A DNA stretch of 33,637 bases from Gnetum montanum (taxonomy: Eukaryota; Streptophyta; Gnetopsida; Gnetales; Gnetaceae). Both the position numbers and the translations under genes were made by a program. Of this stretch, positions 20,901 through 31,951 are shown piece by piece; within the stretch, counting starts at the first letter, position 1; each line of letters starts with the position of its first letter. The stretch covers positions 50,955 through 84,591 of the forward strand of contig MNCI01002922.1 in the NCBI GenBank assembly GCA_015680685.1, given 5' to 3'. The notes below the pieces were generated by a model. That model was not told the origin of the DNA. It saw only the letters and a program-made list of their open reading frames with translations, and did no database searches.

Positions 20901-23900
20901 TGAACCTGCAGAAACCTCCTGAGAAACTACATGTACAAATTGAGATGAAGGAATGGATTAACTGAGCATTTGCCCTAGTTTGGTAAAGGCTCGAAACTTC
21001 TAGTTTCTTGCCTTCTATTACGGTTTTGTATGTGCGGTTGATTTTGTTTCTGTTGAACTAATTCATTATGCTAATATTTGTTTCCAATCACAGAATTTGT
21101 TATGGTTGTTATGGTTGATGGGCCTTAACAATGGTATCAGAGCCTACATGATTCAACATCAGTGATGATGGTAAGGGTATTGTTGTAAAGCATAAGAACG
21201 TTCATTGTAAATCTGGCTACTGATTTATCAAATTCTAATCAATGCAGGGTGCACACATTCACAAAGGATAGCTTTAATGGTGGTATAAAAGGGTTTGTTA
21301 CAGATGAGGTTTCACACCTTCGATTTGATCCTGATTCCTTAAAACATGTGGGTTCTTTGATAGCCGATATGTTTTGTAATTGTGATCGAATTCTTATTTC
21401 AGTGATGTTAATAGGATCAACAATGTTAACAATCAACTGTTTTTTTATCTTTAAGTCTCTCTTCGGTCATTTTCTCTACAATGATAATTCAAAATGTGAT
21501 GCTGCTTGATTCCATGTACAATCATTCATTTAATTCAATTATTTCTACCCTTGGTACTTCATTTGTTGAACATTAATATGTTTGCATCATAACATTTTCA
21601 TCTTGTTCTAGTTCAAGTAATTATTCTTCCACGTGTCTTCTTGTTATTCCAATTTCTTCTGTTTTCTGCTACAATTCATTTTCATGAAATTGAAGACTAT
21701 GAGTTTTGCTTCTAAGTCATAACATTGAAATCCCTTCTTTCGAATTTAATATCATAGAAAGATGCATTTCCTCTCCTTTGATTCAAACTTGGATTTTTCC
21801 CTTTTGTCAATGCATAACGAATACAAACAAAAACTTTAACATGAGAAATACCATGCTTTCAACCGTACCGATTATCATATGTTCAATATGAATTTGTTTA
21901 TAGGTACACTTTGGGATGCAATATGCATTATATACCGAATAATCCAAATTTCTTCAAAAAACCAGCATAATAAATCATTATTGTTGGAATCATTATTAAG
22001 ATGCAATTAATTTCCTTTCTGCAAACACAATTTTGCTGAGGTGTATAGGGTGTCAGTTATAGTACATCCAAACTCATTATTCTTCAAAAATTTCTGCATC
22101 TCATTAGAGGTAAACTCTCATCTATTATCAAAGTTCAAACATACATGCTTACTGCGCTTTTCTATTTGACATGTTCTAGCTATCTCTTGGAAGTATTTTA
22201 CTCCTTATGCCAAACGGATGTATTTTCTTTAAGTGCAAGAGGACTCACCACATTGGTGACGAGTGTGTGGCTTATGGAAGGAGTTTATACCTTATCAAGA
22301 CTCCATGAGCTGAAGCATTATTCTATTATACAGGCAATACCAATCTACTTTAGTAGATCATATGGTTGTAGAAAAAGCTTTTGGTTTGGAAAACGATGAC
22401 TTGGAAAACAAATATTTCTTCGAAATGTATCTCTTCCATTTCCATTTACCCAGTTCATATTTTTGTTTCTTGTGTTCCCCAAGTTGATGAGGGTGACCAA
22501 AGGGAACAAATGATAGTTCACCCTGATTACAGATAGGGAATGATTTGACCGAGTGGAGGCCATGCCATTATGAAAAAGTTATTGTTATTAACCAAGCACT
22601 AACTGCATTTTTTTGAATCTTTTCTTGGAAATGATAAGATGTTTTGATACTATCCCGTGTGGCCGGCTCCTCAACACACAGAGATCTCAATTTCACTTGG
22701 CCTATAAACCCACTACCCTAGAACTTATACACAAGTATTGAAAATTGACTTGTTCTCGCTTGGGGGATAGAGCCTTGGTGCGTGAACTAGAGAAGAATAG
22801 ATTGCAATTGTTCTCACTACACTAGAACTCATACACAAGAATAGAATATGCATTCAGGAACTATGGCAGGTAAATAGTTGACCATAGTAAGTCATCGTCA
22901 AATTCTGCACCTAACATAATGGTCAGCCCATCATAAATAGGATAAAGGCACCAAGATAATGATTATGCAAAAAACCCCACCACCTGATCATAAGAGTCCA
23001 AATGCAACCAACCCTCCATTGATCTCGCCAAAAGATTTAAATGTTTGTTTGTGATCATACATTAATGTCTTTAAGCTCCAGCATATAAACTTTTGCATCA
23101 ATTGTGCTGCACTTATTAGATTGTAATCCATTCCAGCAACACAAAAGACTCCAATAGTTTCTAAATCAATTGCAAGTTTTTGAATGAATTCTGATAATTC
23201 CTTCTACATTCATTGTTGTTAATTTGATACTTCCAAAAGTAACATTTCCACCATTAAGCAGATTTATTTTATAAATCTATTTGAAATTGTCTTTTTGCAT
23301 AATGCTTGTATATCTCAGCAACAGCCTATTGGTATCATACCTGTGAATTGTAGAATGCAAACCACATGCCTTAAACAGCAAGTCACATGCCTTGACATAT
23401 GGTCTGTACTTGAATTATCTATGCAACAAACTTTAATTTTATTAAAACCATATAAATTTTGAATAACCATACATTTCTCTCAAAAATTTGTTTCCTCATT
23501 ATGTTCTTGTACCTAGGCAATTTGATTAAAATTTTTTCATACTTCTATGGCCACCTATGCTTCCTCTCTTTGAGATAGACAAAATCCCTCAATGTACTTA
23601 TAATAAATAATTTCCACTATAGAGTTATCTCTATGGCTTTCATGACAGCTCGAGTTATGTTAAAACACTTGCAATCTATTTTGAAAATTGTCTTCTACCT
23701 TTGTTTGTTCATCTACTTTAAATATTTCTTATCTTTTGCCTCATCCTTACTTTCCTCATTGAAAACCTCTCTATTGTTTGTAAAAGTGACATTTTAAGTT
23801 CACTTTTCCTGTTAAACGTCATAGTTGGAAAGCACTATATGGAGGAGAGAGATAAGCATATCTTGGATACAATATCATCTTGATATCATTTCCAACAATC

Positions 23901-26900
23901 TCTAATTTTCTTAAGCATTCCTTGAAACTCTCCTTTATTAACCTTCAACTTTTATATCCCCTTCATAAGGATTGTAGCAACACTTGCATTACTTGTTTAT
24001 CTCCTGCATTCTTAATAATTAAGGAATTCCGGAACTTTTTGGCATCATTCTTGCTTGTTACTTTCAATGGAACTTCTTCACATACTTCCAAACATATTGC
24101 AAGAATTCATTAGCTTTTAAACCGTGTTTAGTTTCAAGAACATAGTTCTTATTTGATTATCTGATATTGAGCCTAGTAACACTATTACACCTTTTTCAAC
24201 AATTCCCTAGTGCTTCTCTATTTGAAGGTATCGCTGCATCCCCTACTACCAAGATTCAAAACTTGTGCCGTCAAAGACCAATTTTGCAAAATCCAAGACA
24301 GACAATGTTCTTTTATGACTCTGACAACAATCATTGGTAATTGCTCTTCAATCCTAAGGCACTGTAAAGCCTAATTCACACAATTTTTCAAACAATTTTA
24401 GAAAGAAGCTTATAAAAACTTGTCAATTTATTATCAACAAACTAAAATCAAACAATCCCTCAGCAAACAACTTAAAAGAAAGAGAATGGAATTCTTATTT
24501 GTTCTTTAAATAGAGTCTCTTTTGAAGCTAAGTTCCTTAGTTCAATTTGCAATATTGGGTCAATCCCCCTATTTAAAAACATTCCCTGTTTTTTTAATAA
24601 GTTCCTAAACGTTCAGAAACCGCATTTTGTTAAGTGGATGTAAATATGACATTCAAGCCTACCCAAACATTGCTATAACAATAAGCATTGCATGTCAGAT
24701 AGCATTGCCTGTTAAATAAAGCAACATTACAACGTACAAGAATCTCATGTGACAAAACAAATAAAATAAAGAAAAAATGTACTCTCTTGCAGACAAAAAG
24801 ACGTTTTAGCCTCAACAGACACATCGCTTCATACAGTTAAAAAGCTATTTCAGAGTGAAGTAATCGGGGGTGAGTCTGCATGGAAACATATAAAAGATCA
24901 AGATCAGTTAGTGAAAGGAATGGATAAAGGCAGATTCATCGATGAAATCATTCAGATGAAAGAAATCATCTACATGGGAAGGCTAGTATACGAAAAACAA
25001 CAATACACTGTTTATGGTTGGATGTCAAAACCCTACCATCACCAAATGGATAGATATCATGCTGTAAAATCTTCTCAACAAGATTAGTTGAAGGTGTGAC
25101 AGTTGCCTCAACCAAAGCAGTTGAAGGAGCGATCAAGATTCTCAAACAGCAAGAAAATTGGAGGTTTACATTATCAGAAAAAGAAGTAGGCTGTCCATAG
25201 ATGAAATTTAAGATTGATGTGCTCAACAGATGAACTAAATCAATCCATTGTAGCAACAAACAAACTACATTAATCTGTGAATTCGCAGATGAAAAAGAAT
25301 TTTGTAATATACAATTTTGTTATTATTAACCTTCTGAATTGATTTTGGTAGAGGTTAATACTGCATCGTAGTTAAAGTCCTCGTTAACTTTCTACATTGA
25401 ATGATTTCATGTTTTCAAAAGTTTGAGATGTTAAGGAAGTTTCGTGTGTGTGCTATGATTCAAGAGTATGAAAAGAAATGTTGAAGAAGCCCTAGGACAT
25501 ACAAACCCTGGCTAGACATTGAAACTGCAGTCAGCAAACTGAAGGCAGAGATGCATAGAGGATTAGATGAGCTATAACTGCCACAAGAACTTTGAAAGAG
25601 ATCCACTGTTCATGCTTTAACAAAGTTCACGCACTATATAGGAGTGTGTCATCAACCTTTAACAATTGAAGCTGTGCTTTGGTCATTACAATTGACTAAA
25701 TGCTTGACTTTTGCTATGTATCAACAAATATCAGTGTTGAAAAGCTATTAGCACATAGCATCCATGTGTCAAGACTGGGTAATGAGATCTAAGTGACCTC
25801 ATGTCAACATTTAAAAACATAATGATCTCCAAAACTAGTCATCATGTGTTGGAAAAATGAAGACAAATACATTAGTATTATTTGTTGTATTTCCTTTTAT
25901 GTTTTTAAAAGGGTGTTGCATTTTAAATAATGATATGAAAAAAAAATATAAAGGGGTCAGTTTGTAAAGTGATGTTTATGTAGGGATGTGTTTTATCCCA
26001 CATGTGTTAGGATTGGGATTTGGTCCTAATGTTTCCTTATAAATAGAAGGCTTGGGGTAGCCTTCAAGGGTGCGTTTTGATGTGGAAGCACTGTATTGAG
26101 GTTTTACCTTGGAGATGAGAGTCTAAGATCTAAGATCTGTTGGAGGAACAAATTGGGTGCTTGGGAAAGCTATAAGGATGGCTTGTGTCCTTAAGATTTG
26201 AGCAGAATAGAAGGCAGATCAGCATTGTTGTGGAGGTAGGGTAAAAAGGGCCCGAACCATGTAAATCTTTGTGTTCTTGTGCTATTTTCTTTCTCTGTTT
26301 TCATTCTGCTTTTACAGCAGATGTTTGCTGGAGTTTACAGCGGAGTTTTCAGTGATTTACAGCGTCTATTTGATCTGTTACAGCGCAATATTTTCTGCCT
26401 TTAACATTTTATTCAGATCTACAGCGTTCTAATAATTTCTCCAGAGCTTCTCTAGTGTATTTTCAGATCTGATCTGCTGATTGTTTTATTGAAACTATCA
26501 CTTCCAACTATAACATCATGTTGGTGAAACATGTCAGCTCATCAGCAATTATTTGGCAAGTTCAATACCCCTCTCGTCCCAACAAAATGGGGTCGGAAAC
26601 TTAGGCTGCTCTATTATTTTTTTAAAAAAAGTAATATTTTCTGGTAATATAATATACAAAATTCCAAAAACATATTAAATTCTAGTCTCTTAGCGACAAC
26701 TGATGCTAGGGCCACATAAACATTCTTTTCAGATCTGCAGCATTGCAGAGAGTCTCTGCAGCGTGACAAAGGGTTTTGACAGGGAACTGAGTGCTGGGTG
26801 AAAGTAAGCGTCCCTTGTCTGACAGAATTTTTGCAGTAATGGCAGTTGACAATTAATATTGATGCTTGTTTTTTACAACAAAGTTGCATTCACTCACAAA

Positions 26901-29075
26901 AGCATTTGAATTCAACAAATATTCAGATTTTCTTACATCTCGACACCTGCAGACTCTGACAGATTATTACATCTTTGTTTATGGTTTTCTATCACCGGTC
27001 AGAGCTCATGTTAGAGTTTCGATCAGAGGTTGTCACGGCCCAAAAGAATGCTTCATGTGGCCCTAGCATGAACAGCAGATAGATTTTATGATAGATACAT
27101 TAGCTGTCTACGCTGTCTGAATGCTCAAAAAGTGAATAGAGGAAAGCCATTCAGCAATTTCTGAGTTAACATCACCTTACTTTGTCAGCCATATTAGAGC
27201 TGATTTGCAAGAAAAAAAAGTCACAATAATAGCTTATTTTAGTTCAAAAAATTCAATGGAGTAAATGGATTTTCACTATGATACATAGTTAGAAAACCCA
27301 AAAACTTGCACATAACAACTCTGAGTGAAAGAATTCCTAATCTTGTTCATTAATTAAAAATAATAATTTTACCAAAGATGCGATAGCTCAATTGGTAATT
27401 TGTTGGTTAGTCAAGTGATATATCTTGGGTTAGAGTTTCAACCAAGGCAAGTACCACTGGGAGGCCAGGTAAAAATAAAAGATCATATTGGCATTAGATA
27501 GCCAACAACCGTAAAATTCATCATCAAAACTTCTGCCTGCCTATACGATCTGCCCAAGTTCATGGGATAAACAAATCATGACGATGATGAAGAATGGAAA
27601 AGTAAAGTTCTATCCAAATCCTTATCCATTAAATTCAAATTGAAATAAAGCCTTATTCACATTGCAACATAATAAATGTCACAATGCAAAAGCAAGGCAT
27701 CAAAATTCCTATTTAATTTGTTCTTGCCCTATTCATTGCACAGGAATCTTCACCAAAAATACTCAGAGCATCCAATCCCTCCCAACAAATTACAGGAACC
27801 ATTGAACAAGATAGAAAACATCAGGGTTTGCAGCATAGCCGTGGGAGCCAGGCTTTTGTCACTTTTAATATGGTTTAGATAATTCTAGAAGTAGCTCCCA
27901 AATATCTATGCAAGTAAGACTGCTCCAATGAAATTTGACAACAAAAGGATCACACTCAGAAGTAGGGAAGATGGTATGATGATGGTCTTCAAGAATATCA
28001 AACTGAGAGAAGAAATTTCAAGGCCCTGTAACAATAAGTTACTACATCATCATTCAACAATGAGAGTAGTGATGGGTTTCTGTTAAATATGATCAATCTG
28101 TGGGTGATCAGAGCAAATTGATTTGCCCATAAATAAATTAACGGTTGCAAGGATTGTTCATTCACAAATGAAAACAAGTGAATCAAAATATGACAAAATT
28201 AATAACAAAGACAACTTAAGGAATAATTCATAGTAACAAAAATAAGAAAAATTAATATTTGCATGGTTAAAACCAAGTTTCTAGCCATTTATGCAAATTT
28301 GATTAAAACAAAACATCGAAGTTGGAAGACGTTAGCACGTATTTTGATACCTGTTATCAAAGGAAGCCGCGTCTTGACCACCCAAAGACGATTGAAATAC
28401 TCCAACTGAGTCTTCGGCTTGTGAGAAATGCGGCACTGTACTCACACCGACTGGTAGTGGAGCTGAGGGATGACCAGAAATGAAATCATGCTCTGGGGGA
28501 ATATGAAAATAGCGATGCCTGTAACGCCAATAAAGAAGGGGTAGAGTTGCAAAACATCCCACAGCATATCCCACAACCCAAACATGTAATGGAGCCTGCG
28601 GCTTTTCGTGTCGTGACAGTGCCAGAACGATGACAGAAGCGACTATCTGGCTAACAGTTATAGTAAGTTCCATCAATATCCAGAGACCTGAATTCAAAGG
28701 GTTAGTCCTGTGCCGGGATCCATAACCATTTCCACTGTCACTGAATTCATCCACTCCGGAATCAGAAATGTTTCTCAGTGCTACTGAGGATGGTGACTGC
28801 GGCTCGGTTACATGAGTGCTGCGAGAGGAATCGAAAGGAACCACAACAGCAACGTCAGTATCAGATGTGGATCTTTGGTGGCTCTGACTCAACAATGTTT
28901 GGTATTGTTCCTCATCAGATGGCTCTGTATCAGCTGGTATATGCACAACCGTGTGATCTTGACTCGTTAACAGAACTGCCCCTGGACGTTCATTCAGTAA
29001 CGGGTCCCTGTCACTGATAGCATGATTGACATCGCTTTCACTGTGCAAATTCTCGTACCCTGAGCTTCCAGCCAT
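17960..29075 (-). CDS. Membrane RING-H2 finger protein, probable E3 ubiquitin ligase (At1g12760/At4g11680-like)
   Basis: Four coding exons on the minus strand: 29075-28351, 18817-18692, 18560-18254, 18172-17960; GT-AG introns and phases give about 456 aa. Order: acidic soluble N-terminus (1-128); membrane segments at about 131-153, 163-183, 251-271 and 285-316; an acidic linker with [19 protein letters not shown]; then RING-H2 with C388, C391, C406, H408, H411, C414, C425 and C428 (C-x2-C-x14-C-x-H-x2-H-x2-C-x10-C-x2-C), all zinc ligands present. Conserved family runs include [47 protein letters not shown] and YAMPFILC. Known RING-H2 proteins of this type pass ubiquitin from E2 to substrate; no substrate can be inferred. 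The first coding intron is 9,533 bp and filled with transposon debris. The gene is convergent with the FPP gene. Confidence 0.94.
19014..19436. mobile_element. Non-autonomous hAT-type element (MITE), 423 bp
   Basis: Ends are CAGTGTT...AACACTG, flanked by a perfect 8-bp duplication ATGATTTG (19006-19013 and 19437-19444). An 8-bp TSD with CAGTG-type termini is the hAT signature. Subterminal sequence is also partly inverted (GCAGGGTTGTG on the left, GCAGGGATGTG reading in from the right). No transposase is encoded. Confidence 0.88.
19450..19545 (+). mobile_element. tRNA-derived SINE-like copy
   Basis: Box A-like AACCTAGTAGGACTCTTA (19461-19478), box B-like AGTTCGATTC (19499-19508) and the body AATGCTGAGTTATGTA (19516-19531). 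The body recurs at 31170-31185 and 31726-31741 beside similar box pairs. It begins directly after the hAT TSD. Confidence 0.6.
19546..20338. other. Intron stretch without recognised element
   Basis: AT-rich, with a short GCGCGCGCGC run at about 20022-20031 and an imperfect direct repeat of about 36 bp (TCTAAACTAAGTCAAAGCAAATAAG at about 20070-20095 and TCTAAATTAAATCAACGCAAATAAG at about 20137-20161). Confidence 0.5.
20339..21130 (+). repeat. Copia-type LTR, 3' end certain, 5' end tentative
   Basis: The LTR ends GGCCTTAACA at 21130, directly before A and the PBS TGGTATCAGAGC. The start at TGTTGAGAACTATTG (20339) is a guess from the TG rule; it would give a 792-bp LTR. Plus orientation, opposite to the host gene. 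Confidence 0.45.
21132..21143 (+). other. Copia primer-binding site
   Basis: TGGTATCAGAGC, an exact match to the initiator-Met tRNA site used by plant Copia elements, one base after an LTR-like CA end. Confidence 0.75.
21144..21690. other. Stretch after the PBS, unclassified
   Basis: A plus-strand frame of 86 residues (21249-21509) has no recognised family. No gag follows the PBS in the expected place, so the plus-strand element is cut short here and runs into a minus-strand Copia body. Confidence 0.4.
21690..24330 (-). mobile_element. Decayed Ty1/Copia internal region (gag, protease, integrase remnants)
   Basis: On the minus strand, from high to low coordinates: a possible degenerate PBS (TTGTTGTCAGAGTC, 24317-24330); gag-like sequence including LSLPPSYSAF near 23840; a protease-like run [14 protein letters not shown] near 23400 (family DSGCSNHM); and integrase remnants [28 protein letters not shown] and [16 protein letters not shown] between about 22140 and 21760. 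Many stops and frameshifts. The RT/RNase H part was not found. Confidence 0.7.
24331..25846. other. Intron stretch, possible Copia LTR then unclassified sequence
   Basis: 24331-24600 may be the minus-strand 5' LTR of the Copia body (a CTATTTAAAG TATA-like box at about 24505-24515), but its limits are not fixed. From 24600 on I see no gene. A minus-strand frame of 97 residues (24966-25259) matches nothing I know. Confidence 0.35.
25847..26515 (+). mobile_element. Solo LTR, 669 bp
   Basis: Starts TGTTGGAA (25847) and ends ACTATAACA (26515), with a perfect 5-bp duplication TCATG at 25842-25846 and 26516-26520. A TATA box CCTTATAAATAGAAGG lies at about 26036-26050 and a short direct repeat TCTAAGATCTAAGATCTG after it. 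No PBS or internal sequence follows, so this is the product of LTR-LTR recombination. Plus orientation, antisense to the host gene. Confidence 0.85.
26565..26600 (-). mobile_element. RTE-type LINE 3' terminal scrap
   Basis: The plus strand reads CTCGTCCCAACAAAATGGGG, parallel to TTTGTCCCAACAAAATGAGG in the RTE copy at about 14948-14967. Only the tail is left. Confidence 0.5.
26703..27069. mobile_element. Inverted-repeat element (MITE candidate), 367 bp
   Basis: The left arm ATGCTAGGGCCACATAAACA plus TTCTTTT (26703-26729) is inverted at 27042-27069 (AAAAGAATGCTTCATGTGGC plus CCTAGCAT) with one mismatch and one indel. The interior does not pair further and encodes nothing. A target-site duplication could not be fixed, so the superfamily is open; GGGCC termini would suit PIF/Harbinger. 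Confidence 0.6.
27070..28340. other. Remaining intron stretch
   Basis: A weak tRNA-like pair (GATAGCTCAATTGGTAA at about 27382-27398 and GGTTAGAGTTTCAACC at about 27429-27444) suggests an old SINE. Otherwise nothing recognised. Confidence 0.4.
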
Positions 29076-29599
29076 GAATGTTTTCAGCCTCCTTATATTA
29101 CCCCCGCGGACCCGCCCAAAAACAGTTCTCGAACCTAAAAGCTAAGCATCGGCGAAGACACACAAATTCCTTTCATCAATAAATGGGGCAAAAATGGCAC
29201 TTCATGAATGCTTCATATACATATCAATAAATGCATTTCCGGAATTTCAAAGAACCAATGATCACAGAACGAGCTGAAACCTTGTAAAAACAAAAATTGC
29301 AATTCATGAATATTTCAAGAAGAAGACCTTTCTGACCTGGAAAGCTGTAAGATGCACCAATAAAGATGAATAATACATTTATTCATTCGATTCAATGATC
29401 AAGCGTTCCTCGTGTACAAATAGCAGATTTTTTAACTCGATTGCCGTAAATCAAAATATTAAATTAAGCATTGATCCTTTACACAAAGGTCGAAAACGAC
29501 ATTGCAACATTGAAAAATCATATGAATTTGCACCACCAATGCCAAATTTTCTATTAGTCATCAGCGTCGGAATATAACAGATTAACAACAAATTTACCT

Positions 29600-30060
29600 G
29601 ATTGTCCTCCAATTCCGCTCAAATTCGAAAATGTCCCGAGGATTCATCATCGAAGCGCAGGTTCCTACAGATAACGGGGTAATGAAACGCATAATCGCAC
29701 ACAAGCGAGGTCAGGAATCATCGGCTGCCCATTCCACCACGCAGAATCAATCGATTCCAGAAATTTCAATGCCGCAAAAGGCTGCTACAGGTTTTCCACA
29801 GACTCTCCTCCTTCGAATTCCAGGTCAAAGACCGAAAAATGAAGCCAATCTTACAACGAAATCCCAGGCAAGGATTTACTCAATCTAGCGCCTCGGGACG
29901 CAAAAAACTTCGTCAAACCAGCATCGTAGGAAAAAGAAATCCTCTCCTTAGCCAGCAAGGCAAGATCCTAAACATTGCTGCGCAAATAAAGCAAGCAAAA
30001 CCCTAGCGATGGAAAACCTTAAAATTTACAGCTCCTGCTTGTGCGTGGATCTTTCGCCTG
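29600..30060 (-). other. Probable non-coding first exon (5'UTR) of the RING gene
   Basis: On the minus strand the stretch ends in GGAGGACAATCAG|GTAAAT at 29599-29600, a good donor, and is less AT-rich than its surroundings. An 85-residue plus-strand frame (29631-29888) lies opposite and looks accidental. The acceptor is unresolved; TTTTTACAAG|GTTTC at about 29283 and TTTCCAG|GTCAG at about 29336 are options. Confidence 0.45.
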
Positions 30061-30280
30061 CAGAGTGTTGATTTAGAATTGACTAATTCTCCGGAAAAGA
30101 AACTAAAATAAATGATTGCATAAAAAAAAATGATGTGCGGCCTGTAACATCCAAGTGCGCCGAAAACAAGCAGGACTGGGTCCAATCCAATCCGATCCAA
30201 TCCAGATGCACGACTCGTTGGATTTCACAGATTCGCCTCTCACGTCTTGCGCATTCCTAATTCCAATTATAGGAATTTGC

Positions 30281-30290
30281 ATTATATACT
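30281..30290 (-). promoter_or_regulatory. Candidate TATA box of the RING gene
   Basis: AGTATATAAT on the minus strand, about 230 bp before the putative 5'UTR exon core. It is the best TATA-like word upstream; its use is unproven. Confidence 0.3.
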
Positions 30291-30299
30291 CCGTTTTTT

Positions 30300-31080
30300 T
30301 TTATTTGGTACGTTCCAACTTCATAAAATGACGACGTTTTTGTAGCCTCAAAATGAGAAGCAAATGCACACATCTTAAAGTGCTTAATTTCCGTCCTTTT
30401 CATTTCCAAAAATAAATTCCTAATAATTGCCTAGATAGCTTGGTCTAGTCCCGGCCGATAAAAATAGCCGTGAATACCAACCCCGTGGAAGCCATCTTTC
30501 TTTCCGTACTTTGGCAACGAAGGTGCATGAACCTTGCGGATTTTGGCTCTCCAATGACATTGCTTTAATGTGTTTTTAATTGTTTCAGTGGTGGATGGAT
30601 AAGTTTATTGCTATTTATAGTGTATATGTGTGTGTTTGACACAAGGAGATTCTGGGTCGGTAACACAACCTCTATTTACTTGGCAAGGCATAAGAGTGTC
30701 TATCATAAAGCTACTGCCACATGTGCAAGGAAAGGGAAGTCTTTATGAAAAATAAGTCTTGACTACTACATTACACTTCGAAATAATCCAAGTAATATAG
30801 AATAATTAAAAAAAGGTCTAATCATTATTAAGAATTTCATGTTCTTGTTGTTTGAGACAAGGAAACTTGGATCTAGAAACATAATTCCCGCTTGCATAAA
30901 AAGGTAGATCTAACCCACTTTAATTGTGTCCCACCACAAAGCTACTCATGGTTGCCATACCTATAAGTGGAGAGAGATATTGAACCTACAACCTCCCTTT
31001 TAAGAGACATACTACATTACAACATTTCATTATTGAAGTAGAAGCATTCACTATCATTCTAACATAGTATCATTATGTTT
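30300..31080. other. Intergenic stretch upstream of the RING gene
   Basis: No gene seen. Two loosely similar segments begin at about 30637 (TTGACACAAGGAGATTCTGG) and 30853 (TTGAGACAAGGAAACTTGG), suggesting an old repeat pair without clear ends. Confidence 0.35.
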
Positions 31081-31082
31081 TG

Positions 31083-31760
31083 CTTAAATTCTACTAATAA
31101 TGAACTATTAGTCTAGTGCTAAGACTCCTAAGTTGAAAGCTCTAAGTCATGAGTTCGATTCTAGTGAACAATGTTGAGTTATGTATCTTGGGATGTAGCT
31201 ATATTACAATTATTTGACACAATTTGTGATTTGAAGCTTATAGGTTTGATTATGATGGTATGTTGATCTAGGTGCTAGAACCTAAAATAATTATATGTTG
31301 ATCTAACCTATGTTATGTTTTGACAAAAGTATCATTAGGAGAATTAGAACATGAAACCTTTTTTTTAACAATATTTACCCACAAGACATATAGTCAAATT
31401 AGAATTTTATACCTTAGCATCATCTAATAGAATCGAACCCATAGCTGAAAACTTCCAAATTAAGATTCTTATCATTATGCTAACAAAAGATTGTGGTGGA
31501 GGAAGGAGAGAGTAGGGTGTGGAGGGAGGGTAGATGGGGGAATAGTGTTGGTATCCAAAAAAACTGTAATATAATTCAATTAGAACCCTGTAACTTAACA
31601 TTGCCCACCAAAATCAAACTCAAGGCTTGCAACTTTCAAATCAAGAGTCTTACCACTAGGGTGACACAAAAGAACAATGAGGTAAGACATTTGATTTGAA
31701 AGTCATGGGTTTAGCTATGGTAGGTAATGCTGAGTTATATATCTTAAGGTATACCTATAT
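31083..31760. repeat. Cluster of four tRNA-derived SINE-like copies in both orientations
   Basis: Copy 1 (+): box A-like TTAGTCTAGTGCTAAG (31108-31123), box B GAGTTCGATTC (31151-31161), body to about 31210. Copy 2 (-): box B GGGTTCGATT (31431-31440), box A-like GTTAGCATAATGATAAGAAT (31465-31484). Copy 3 (-): box B-like AGTTTGATTTT (31610-31620), box A-like CACCCTAGTGGTAAGACTC (31644-31662). Copy 4 (+): from about 31678, GGTAAGACATTTGATTTGAA, body AATGCTGAGTTATATA (31726-31741). Copies 3 and 4 face each other and form an inverted repeat. Confidence 0.65.
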
Positions 31761-31951
31761 TAGAATTATTTTGGGGTTTCAACACCTCCATGTTATTCTA
31801 GATTTTTATCCAGCATATGATTTCTCTAGAATTCTTCTATAGGGGATTCTATATTAGGCCCAACTTTTTCAACTAATGTTGAAATTTTCACTTTTTGATC
31901 AATGCAAAAATTTCTATTGATTCTCAAAATGTAGATTTACAAGTTGGTAAG

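Larger units (their letters stand above)
18818..28350 (-). other. RING gene intron 1 (9.5 kb)
   Basis: The donor is AACAG|GTATCA at 28350 and the acceptor GTAACTAG|GATG at 18818, both on the minus strand. The protein joins as R-MNIF across it, matching the family, so no coding exon is missing. The intron contains the hAT MITE, SINE-like copy, Copia pieces, solo LTR and inverted-repeat element listed separately. Introns 2 (18561-18691) and 3 (18173-18253) are short. Confidence 0.9.

Noticed and set aside
27382-27444. tRNA-like box pair considered as a tRNA gene
   Set aside because: No cloverleaf arms could be paired; at most an old SINE fragment.
29631-29888. Plus-strand 85-residue frame near the RING gene start
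   Set aside because: It lies opposite the probable 5'UTR exon of the minus-strand gene, has no recognised motif, and composition gives no sign of coding.
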